Positions 30,096 to 35,681 of a DNA stretch of 35,681 nucleotides are shown piece by piece. This stretch comes from Planctomycetota bacterium (GTDB lineage: Bacteria > Planctomycetota > Brocadiia > CAIUPP01). Position numbers and translations under genes: made by a program. How positions within the stretch are numbered: the stretch's first letter is position 1; each line of letters opens with the position of its first letter. The DNA lies in the NCBI GenBank assembly GCA_022705425.1, contig JAKJEM010000032.1:1-35681 (forward strand), in the 5' to 3' direction. The notes beneath the pieces were generated by a model. That model made no database searches and was not told where the DNA came from. It was given only the letters and a program-made list of their open reading frames with translations.

Positions 30096-31811
30096 TCACG
30101 CCCGTGTCGGAGACTCGGCGGCGGGCAGGTCAAAGCGTATGGCGTCCTTCTCGCGGCGGCAACTGCCGCCCTGGGGCCGCAGCACGGCATCGAAAAAGCG
30201 CACGTGGCGGATTTCGAGATCGGCGGCGGCGGACGGCGGCTCGGAACGGACAGACAGGATGACCCGCCCGGAGTGCGCCGTCGCGTCGAAACGAAGTCCG
30301 GCGACACCTTGGGCGGCCAGAATCTCGATCAGTGTCGTCATCTGTTCGACGATCCGGTCGGCTTCAACGTACACGGCGGGCAGATCGGCGGGGATGAGAT
30401 TCTCGAAGGCGACGTCCGCCGCCGCCGGCTGTTGCAGGATGCGCCGTCCCAGGGCGCGGGCAAAGGCTCGCTCGTCTTCAAGGCTGCCGTCGAGATCCCC
30501 TTCGGCGCGACCGCCGCTGCGGGCGAGGTTCTGCGCTTCCGTGAGGATATCATGGACGGAGGCGGGCCGAAGGGCGTCGGGGCGGCGCATACCGTACAGC
30601 GTGTGGACGAAGTCCGCTATCATGCGGCGGGTCCGCCGAAGCAGAAGGGGGGAGACGTAGGTGGCCAGGGCCGGCTCGCTGAGGACGCCATCGAGGCGGA
30701 GAATGACGGCCATTCCCTTGTGCGGCAGAGACAGGGGCAAAGAGCGTCCGTCGAGGACGGCGGCCAGGTGCTCGGAGAAGGAATCGAGCGCAGCGTCCAC
30801 GGCACGGGGATCGAGCGCGCGGAGGGCTTCGGCGGCGGCAGCCCGTTCATCGAGCGCTTCCAGGTGGAAAGCGGCCGTTTCCAGTCGCCCGGCAATGACG
30901 GCCAGCGCGTCGCCGGCTTCTGCGACAAGCCAGCGCGTGTAGTCGGCCAGCAGGCGCACCCGCTCCGCGTCCACGCTCTCCAAGTTGGATAGTGACTCGA
31001 CAGTAGCCAGGGTGCGTTCGAGCATGGCGGCGGCGGCGGCGGCGGACAGGGAATAGCCGTGCCCCGGCGCTAGAACGGCCAGATCGCCGCCGCGCAGGAG
31101 GGGAACGACGCCGCCCAGGGAGGCGATCAGCGCCGGCTGATCCCAACCCGGCGCTCCGGCCACCAGGGGTCGCGCTGCAACGGTGAGGTCGCCGCAGAAG
31201 ATCACGGCGCCCGCGCGAAGGGCCACGCTGTCGGGGCTGTGGCCGGGAACGTGATACATCAGGAAGAAATCGGTCCCGACCTGAAGGCGTTCGGCTCGAA
31301 GGGCGGCATTGCCGGGAATGGGAGTCACTGTCAGTGAATGCCCATGTCCCAAGGCGAAGGGGCGCAAGACCGCGGAGGCCGCGCCGGTGGGAAAGAGCGG
31401 GACATGGACTTCGCACCGGGGGGCGTCTTCGTCGTAGATCTCGGCCATCGTCAGCGCGCGGTCCCCTTGGGCCAGCGCGCGAGCGGCGGTCTCATGGGCC
31501 AGAACCCAGGGTGGCGTGCTGGATTCGAGTGATCGGACCTCCCGGACGTGGTCGCGATGACAATGGGTCAGGAGAACCAGCACCGGACGGGGTCGTTGTC
31601 GCAACGCGTCGTTGACGACCTGGCCAACACGCGTAATCTGGCGGCGGTCCGCGCCGGGGTCCAAGACAAGAAGGACGTCGCGCCCGCGCAAGACGTAGGT
31701 GTTGCAGGAGAGGAGGTTAGGGCGGGTTTCAAAGGGAAAGACCTCCAGGTCGGGGGCGCCCGGAACGGGCTGCCAGCGCTCGGAGAGAAGGACGGCAGCT
31801 TCAGGACTCAT
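30096..31811 (-). CDS. Metallo-beta-lactamase-fold protein fused to a degenerate histidine-kinase-like module
   Basis: 571 residues. Residues about 20-255 form an MBL domain with THCHRDH (His83, His85, Asp87, His88), HVPGHSPDS (His191), FCGDL (Asp208) and LAPGHGYS (His251), so two metals can be bound. After a helical middle, residues about 390-432 look like a histidine-kinase helical hairpin ending in LRPASVHDILTEAQNLARS. Residues about 475-563 follow the kinase ATPase layout (VYVEADRIVEQMTTLIEIL, then VLRPQGG and IRFDLPAA) but lack the N-box Asn and the DxGxG box. This suggests a pseudokinase or adaptor. The ATG overlaps the STAS gene by 11 bases, so the two are coupled. MBL assignment is firm; the kinase-like part is inference. 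Confidence 0.85.
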   Translation of the reverse strand: MSPEAAVLLSERWQPVPGAPDLEVFPFETRPNLLSCNTYVLRGRDVLLVLDPGADRRQITRVGQVVNDALRQRPRPVLVLLTHCHRDHVREVRSLESSTPPWVLAHETAARALAQGDRALTMAEIYDEDAPRCEVHVPLFPTGAASAVLRPFALGHGHSLTVTPIPGNAALRAERLQVGTDFFLMYHVPGHSPDSVALRAGAVIFCGDLTVAARPLVAGAPGWDQPALIASLGGVVPLLRGGDLAVLAPGHGYSLSAAAAAAMLERTLATVESLSNLESVDAERVRLLADYTRWLVAEAGDALAVIAGRLETAAFHLEALDERAAAAEALRALDPRAVDAALDSFSEHLAAVLDGRSLPLSLPHKGMAVILRLDGVLSEPALATYVSPLLLRRTRRMIADFVHTLYGMRRPDALRPASVHDILTEAQNLARSGGRAEGDLDGSLEDERAFARALGRRILQQPAAADVAFENLIPADLPAVYVEADRIVEQMTTLIEILAAQGVAGLRFDATAHSGRVILSVRSEPPSAAADLEIRHVRFFDAVLRPQGGSCRREKDAIRFDLPAAESPTRA

Positions 31812-32118
31812 GGCGGTTGATTTCCATGAAGGTGTCGAAACCGCAGCGCCGGAGAATGGAGTACACCTCGGGCCGAACGTCGCTCAGTCGCAGGGAGAAA
31901 CCCTTCCGCGCGGCAGCCTTGGCGGTTACGGCAATGGCGCGCAAGCCCATGCTGGACACGTACTCGACGCCGGAAAAATCGAGCCGAGTAGCGTGGTCGG
32001 CCTTTCCGACAAGAGAAAGCACGGCGTCCTGAAACTCCTGTGCGGTCTGCGCGTCGAGGCGCCCGGTGACACGGGCAAGGGGTGCGGGAGAGACCGAGAC
32101 CACCTCTACGCTGATCAT
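31801..32118 (-). CDS. STAS-domain protein (anti-anti-sigma/RsbV-like)
   Basis: 105 residues. The STAS core is ARVTGRLDAQTAQEFQDAVL, RLDFSGVEYVSSMGLRAIAV and SLRLSDVRPEVYSILRRCGF. The phosphorylation loop is SSMGL against the usual DSSGL: the acidic residue is replaced, but Ser56 and the Gly remain, so reversible phosphorylation is plausible. ATG 32118 has AAGGAG seven bases upstream. It is the first gene of the STAS-MBL-APH operon and is divergent from a PP2C phosphatase gene, the enzyme class that dephosphorylates such proteins. Confidence 0.92.
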   Translation of the reverse strand: MISVEVVSVSPAPLARVTGRLDAQTAQEFQDAVLSLVGKADHATRLDFSGVEYVSSMGLRAIAVTAKAAARKGFSLRLSDVRPEVYSILRRCGFDTFMEINRHES

Positions 32119-32174
32119 CAAGGGCTCCTTTGTCCGTCTTCCGTGCGCCCGGGACCGGCGCTCAGTTGAAGGGT

Positions 32175-32203
32175 ATAATACACTACAGGGAGGGGCGTCG
32201 CCA
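32175..32203 (-). promoter_or_regulatory. Weak candidate promoter for the STAS-MBL-APH operon
   Basis: A lone AT-rich patch GTATAATAC (32173-32181) gives TATTAT on the minus strand and TATAAT on the plus strand. On the minus strand a poor TGGCGA lies 17 bases upstream. It may need an activator or another sigma factor. Confidence 0.25.
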
Positions 32204-32287
32204 GTGGAAGACATTGTTCGTCCTGCCGTTGACGTCGGTTCAAGTGCCGCAGGGTGGGTTGAGGCGGTCGCGCGTCCGGATATCGCC

Positions 32288-32316
32288 TTGACAGCACAGA
32301 CAAGGCGTGATATACG
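32288..32316 (+). promoter_or_regulatory. Promoter of the PP2C phosphatase gene
   Basis: A perfect TTGACA, 17 bases, then TATACG with TGA directly before it (extended -10). The start point would be near 32323, 50 bases before ATG 32374. Confidence 0.65.
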
Positions 32317-32318
32317 CC
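32304..32318 (+). repeat. Inverted repeat over the phosphatase -10 element
   Basis: GGCGT and ACGCC flank GATAT, centred on the -10 of the promoter above. The position suits an operator, but the arms are only five bases and may be chance. Confidence 0.3.
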
Positions 32319-32373
32319 GTTGGGCGTAGGGCGGCACGCCGCGCCGGGGAAGAGGCCGAAGGGAGAATCGTCC

Positions 32374-34272
32374 ATGACGTTGCGGAATCGGCTGCTGGTC
32401 TCGTTCGTTGCGCTCATGGTGGCGGCGCTCGGTGTCAACTACGTGGTCATGCTGAACGTTGCGCGCCGGCACAGCCGGGAGGAACTCAAGGCTCGCGCCA
32501 TGAGCCTCGCGGAGGTGCTCTCGGTCGTGGGGCATTACGCGACGAAGGTGGAGGTGGTGGCCGACGACATCATCGGGCGGCAGATGCTGGCGCAGGCGAC
32601 GCTGTCGGCGCACCTGGTGGACATTGCGGAGAACCGGGCCAAGATGCCCACGGCGGAGTTGATCGCTCGGCTGAAGAGCATTGCCCGGGATTCCGTCATT
32701 GACGAGTTCTGGATTACCGACGAAAAGGGGCACGCCTACCTGCGCACGGAGGATGCGATAGATTTCACCTTTCCGGCCGAGGGGGAGGCATCCGGAACGC
32801 AGGCAGCAGCCTTTTCCCCGCTGCTGCGCGACCGGACGCTGAAGGTGACGCAACTGCCCCAGGAGCGGTCGTACGACAAGAAGATCTTCAAGTACGTCGG
32901 TGTTTCTGGGGTGGACAAGCCTCGGATCGTTGAGATCGGCGCCGAGGCCGAAACCCTGGCGAAGCTTACGGGTTCCATTGACCCGACGGCGCTGGTGAAG
33001 ACGCTGGTGGGCAAGGGCGGGATCATGGGGGCTGAAATCCTGCGACAGGACGGTGTGGCTGAACTGGCCGTTGTGGGGGGCGGGGTGTCGAAGACAACGC
33101 TCTATCGGGCGCGCTCGTTGCTGGAGAAGCAGGTCGCGCAGAACGTGGAGCATCTGACGGCGGACGCCTACATGGAGGGGAACTGCATGGCGGTTCTCTC
33201 CCCCGTCCTGTTGTACGAAAAGCGCTTTGCGCTGCTGATCTACTTCGATATGAGTCGGGCGAACGCCACGATCAGGAATGCGACGGTCATCATGACCGGT
33301 ATTGCCGCCATCGTTTGCCTGGCGGCGCTGCTGATGGCGGTGCGGATCAGCAGAGGGATTGCCGCGCCGATCCAGCAACTGGCGGCGGAGACGGTGGCCA
33401 TCGGTCAGGGGCAGTTGGAGCGCCGGGTGGCCGTGCGCGGCACGCGCGAGGTGGAACAACTGGGCGCGGCCTTCAACCAGATGATGGAGGCGCTGCGGCA
33501 GCACATCGAGGACTTGCAGCGCACCACGGCGGAGAAGGAGCGGCTGGAAAGCGAAGTCAAGATTGCCGCTGAAGTGCAGCAGTCCATGTTGCCGCGCGTC
33601 CTGCCGCGCGCGAAGGGGGTGAGCATTGCGGCCAGCATGCAGCCCGCCAAGGTGGTCGGGGGGGACTTCTACGACGCGGCGGCCCTTGCGGGTGGAAGGC
33701 TGGGGGTGTCGGTGGGGGATGTGTCGGGCAAGGGACTTCCCGCGGCCCTCTTTGCGTCGCAGTCGCTGAGTCTGATGCGGATCGTGGCGAAGGAGAACGT
33801 GAGCCTGGACCGGATCATGGATCTGGGGAACAAGCTGGTGCTGCTCTCAAACGAAACGCACGGGTTCTTCATCACCATGTGCGCGGCCGTGGTGGACCCC
33901 GAGTCGGGAACGATCCGCATCGCCAACGCAGGGCACCCGCCGCCGGTTCTGCTGCGTCCGGGACAGGCGCCCTCCTTCCTGTGCGATGCCACCGGGCCGG
34001 TGCTGGGGCTGATGGACGAGGCGGTTTACGAAACCCGGCAGTTTGAACTGCACCCGGGAGACGCCGTGGTCTTCTACACCGACGGCGTCACGGAGGCGGC
34101 CACGGAGGACAAGCAGCTCTTCGGGGAGGAGCGCCTGCTCGCATGTCTGGAGGGATGCGAGCGGATGAACGCCGAGGAGATCGTGGCGCGCGTTCACCGC
34201 GCGGCGCAGGACTTCGCGCATACGGAGGAACCGAGCGACGATCTGACGCTGCTCGTGGTCAAGATGGGGTGA
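32374..34272 (+). CDS. Membrane sensor PP2C (SpoIIE/RsbU-type) serine phosphatase with HAMP domain
   Basis: 632 residues. Transmembrane helix 1 is at about 6-29, an extracytoplasmic sensor of about 270 residues (Cache-like in layout) follows, then helix 2 at about 303-325, HAMP (to about 378, with AAPIQQLAAE and AAFNQMMEAL), a coiled-coil linker ending AAEVQQSMLP, and the phosphatase domain. Metal-binding residues are intact: GGDFYD (Asp431), VGDVSGKG (Asp449), FYTDGVTEA (Asp570) and PSDDLT (Asp622/623), with NAGHPPPVLL between. Such enzymes dephosphorylate STAS antagonists in partner switching, and one is encoded directly across the divergent promoter. ATG 32374 has GGGAG nine bases upstream. 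The signal sensed is unknown. Confidence 0.94.
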   Translation: MTLRNRLLVSFVALMVAALGVNYVVMLNVARRHSREELKARAMSLAEVLSVVGHYATKVEVVADDIIGRQMLAQATLSAHLVDIAENRAKMPTAELIARLKSIARDSVIDEFWITDEKGHAYLRTEDAIDFTFPAEGEASGTQAAAFSPLLRDRTLKVTQLPQERSYDKKIFKYVGVSGVDKPRIVEIGAEAETLAKLTGSIDPTALVKTLVGKGGIMGAEILRQDGVAELAVVGGGVSKTTLYRARSLLEKQVAQNVEHLTADAYMEGNCMAVLSPVLLYEKRFALLIYFDMSRANATIRNATVIMTGIAAIVCLAALLMAVRISRGIAAPIQQLAAETVAIGQGQLERRVAVRGTREVEQLGAAFNQMMEALRQHIEDLQRTTAEKERLESEVKIAAEVQQSMLPRVLPRAKGVSIAASMQPAKVVGGDFYDAAALAGGRLGVSVGDVSGKGLPAALFASQSLSLMRIVAKENVSLDRIMDLGNKLVLLSNETHGFFITMCAAVVDPESGTIRIANAGHPPPVLLRPGQAPSFLCDATGPVLGLMDEAVYETRQFELHPGDAVVFYTDGVTEAATEDKQLFGEERLLACLEGCERMNAEEIVARVHRAAQDFAHTEEPSDDLTLLVVKMG

Positions 34273-34284
34273 GGGCGTCGGACG

Positions 34285-35400
34285 TTACGGCAGGAACTTC
34301 TCCGGGTGCTTCAGCTTGGCCGGGAGGTACTTGGTGACGACGTACTCAAGCCCGTGCTTGGCAAAGGCCTGCTGCTCGACGCGCTTGCCCATCTTGAGCA
34401 TGACGGCGATGGCCTCCTGCCACTTTTTGTGATGAATCACGAAGGGATCGTTGCGCAGGGCGTCCTGGGCGCGCTTGATGTCCACCGCCTCAAGGGGATG
34501 GGTGCAGTCCTTCAGGTCAAAGGTATCCACGTCGTACGGCGTCACGCCCAGGTAGCGGGCCTGCGGCACGCAGAAGAACTCGTTGAGGTGCGCGGCGTTC
34601 CCGGAGCCGACCTTGAGCGTGCGGTAGATGTTGAAGTAGCCGTAGGGGTCGCCGTCGGTGAAGACGTACACGGGGATGTCGTGCGTGTCGGCCAGGAGGC
34701 GCACGAAACGGCGGCAGGCGCGGCTGGGGACGCCGCCCATGGCCACCAGGACGCAGTTGGCGGTCTGGAAGTAACTTTCCTCGACGAGCCGCTCGAACGT
34801 GCCGTTGGTCTCGATGCAGAGAATGAAACGCGCCTTGGTGCGGAACTCCAGGTGCTCGACGACGCTGGGGACGGTGTAGCTGCCCGAGCCGAAGCGCGAG
34901 CAGTCAATTTCGAGACGCTTGCCGGTCTTGCGGTCCTTGTCTATCACCACGAGTTCGCCGGCCACGCTGCCGCCGTGTTCGTCGGCGCGGAAGTGGATCT
35001 GCTCGCGGTTGACGCGGAGCATGGCTTCGACGTCGTCCATGATGGCGTCGGATTCCGGCTGCTCGCTGAAGCGCGCGTCGCCCCAGTTCTTGCTGATGTA
35101 GTAGGCCTCCCGCTTGGAGGAATGCTTGCGCGTTTCGATGTGCATCTTGGCGAGAGCCATCATGCGCAGTGTCTGCGCGAAGGTCTTGACAGTGTTGACC
35201 GTCAGTGTGCGCTCCATCATGGCGCCCTTGAGGCGGAAATAGCCGTCCCTGGCCTTGTAGCTGACGTTTCCCAGAGAGCGAACGGGGACGTTCATGTTCG
35301 GTTTGCGCCCGTCGAGGACCTTGCCGCGGACATCGGCGGCAACGCCACGAATCTGCTTGACGACGGCGGCGCCCTGCTCGGGCGTGGCGGCTTTGCTCAT
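34285..35400 (-). CDS. top6A: DNA topoisomerase VI subunit A (Spo11-like)
   Basis: 371 residues, typical for Top6A. The winged-helix part holds the catalytic tyrosine in KREAYYISKNW (Tyr101 by alignment with Spo11-type motifs). The Toprim part shows CIETNGTFERL with Glu197 and TDGDPYGYFNIY with Asp249 and Asp251, the Mg2+ ligands. The enzyme cuts both DNA strands for passage of a second duplex, but needs ATPase subunit B. In most genomes top6B adjoins top6A; here the next gene upstream encodes a small membrane protein, so B must lie further on or elsewhere. ATG 35400 has GGAG seven bases upstream. Topoisomerase VI is mainly archaeal and plant, and patchy in bacteria. Confidence 0.93.
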   Translation of the reverse strand: MSKAATPEQGAAVVKQIRGVAADVRGKVLDGRKPNMNVPVRSLGNVSYKARDGYFRLKGAMMERTLTVNTVKTFAQTLRMMALAKMHIETRKHSSKREAYYISKNWGDARFSEQPESDAIMDDVEAMLRVNREQIHFRADEHGGSVAGELVVIDKDRKTGKRLEIDCSRFGSGSYTVPSVVEHLEFRTKARFILCIETNGTFERLVEESYFQTANCVLVAMGGVPSRACRRFVRLLADTHDIPVYVFTDGDPYGYFNIYRTLKVGSGNAAHLNEFFCVPQARYLGVTPYDVDTFDLKDCTHPLEAVDIKRAQDALRNDPFVIHHKKWQEAIAVMLKMGKRVEQQAFAKHGLEYVVTKYLPAKLKHPEKFLP

Positions 35401-35443
35401 TTCGAACTCCGAAGGATGGGGATCACTCGGAAGGCCGTTCCGG

Positions 35444-35680
35444 CTACTTCCCCTTCAGGAAAAAGGTCAGGGCCATAACTTGAAGAACCAAGGCAGCCAG
35501 GAGAAGATTCTGCGGGTTCTCCTGCCACTGCATGAGGGCGATCACAAAGACGGCGGCAGCAAGACACTGGGCGACAATGGCCAGCACGTTCCAAGGCGAC
35601 GTGCGCTCGAAGAGGATAGCGCGCCGGATGGCTTGTATCTCCTGCTGGATGGCCGAGAGCAGGGGGGCGGGGTCGGGAAT
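35444..35680 (-). CDS. Small membrane protein, C-terminal 78 residues, cut by window edge
   Basis: The minus-strand frame enters from the window edge and ends at the TAG at 35446-35444. The visible part begins with a helical, charged stretch (SAIQQEIQAIRRAILFERTS) and then two hydrophobic segments, NVLAIVAQCLAAAVFVIALM and LLLAALVLQVMALTFFLKG, separated by a short QWQENPQN turn. This looks like a two-helix hairpin membrane protein with a cytoplasmic N-terminal coiled region. It ends 43 bp before top6A on the same strand and may share its transcript. No family recognised. Confidence 0.65.
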   Translation of the reverse strand: MPDPAPLLSAIQQEIQAIRRAILFERTSPWNVLAIVAQCLAAAVFVIALMQWQENPQNLLLAALVLQVMALTFFLKGK

Positions 35681-35681
35681 A

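Noticed and set aside
32119-33504. Long minus-strand extension of the STAS frame
   Set aside because: It runs antisense through the PP2C phosphatase gene; the STAS domain is complete from ATG 32118, which has AAGGAG upstream.

Overview
The window is GC-rich bacterial chromosomal DNA with dense genes, short intergenic gaps and no mobile element, CRISPR array or rRNA that I could find. An H-X9-DG prepilin, a DUF4838 protein, an MttB-like methyltransferase, a DUF1854/ABC transporter pair, LolA-like secreted proteins and a topoisomerase VI A subunit occur together. This suggests an uncultured member of the PVC group (Planctomycetota/Lentisphaerota) or a neighbouring phylum such as Hydrogenedentota. 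That assignment is inference from gene content, not from a marker gene.

Layout. 1-4.7 kb: the end of an asparagine synthetase gene; on the minus strand, larC behind a small membrane protein gene, a choloylglycine-hydrolase-family gene and a divergent chorismate synthase gene. 4.7-9.1 kb: a divergent promoter region, then an MttB-family methyltransferase and a DUF4838 protein. 9.3-11.2 kb: a pseudopilin with an extra beta-rich C-terminal domain and a coiled-coil lipoprotein. 11.2-14.5 kb (minus): an ABC exporter with unusual added domains and its DUF1854 partner. 14.8-15.0 kb: tRNA-Leu(GAG) with a clear promoter and terminator. 15.1-17.0 kb (minus): a CoA-acylating aldehyde dehydrogenase and a STAS protein. 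17.4-19.2 kb: an accessory-looking cassette with a Cys-rich secreted protein, a LolA-like protein with a C-terminal membrane tail, and a 31-codon remnant or microprotein.

19.4-25.4 kb (plus) is a complete branched-chain-amino-acid-type ABC uptake operon, livKHMGF, coupled to a PaaK-like aryl-CoA ligase gene. The linkage suggests import and CoA activation of an aromatic acid rather than of leucine. 25.4-28.9 kb (minus) is a housekeeping operon read nfu, mdh, aarF/ubiB, pgpA. 28.9-34.3 kb holds a signalling locus. On the minus strand a STAS protein overlaps a metallo-beta-lactamase protein fused to a degenerate histidine-kinase-like module, followed by an APH-fold protein. Divergent from these is a membrane-bound HAMP/SpoIIE-type PP2C phosphatase. 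The right end carries topoisomerase VI subunit A and the end of a two-helix membrane protein gene.

The best candidate for an undescribed system is the 28.9-34.3 kb locus, which looks like a partner-switching pathway in which the usual RsbW-type kinase is not visible and an MBL/kinase-like hybrid sits in its place. Also worth checking are the chorismate synthase with an altered first signature, the PaaK-like ligase with a degenerate P-loop, and the bacterial topoisomerase VI.
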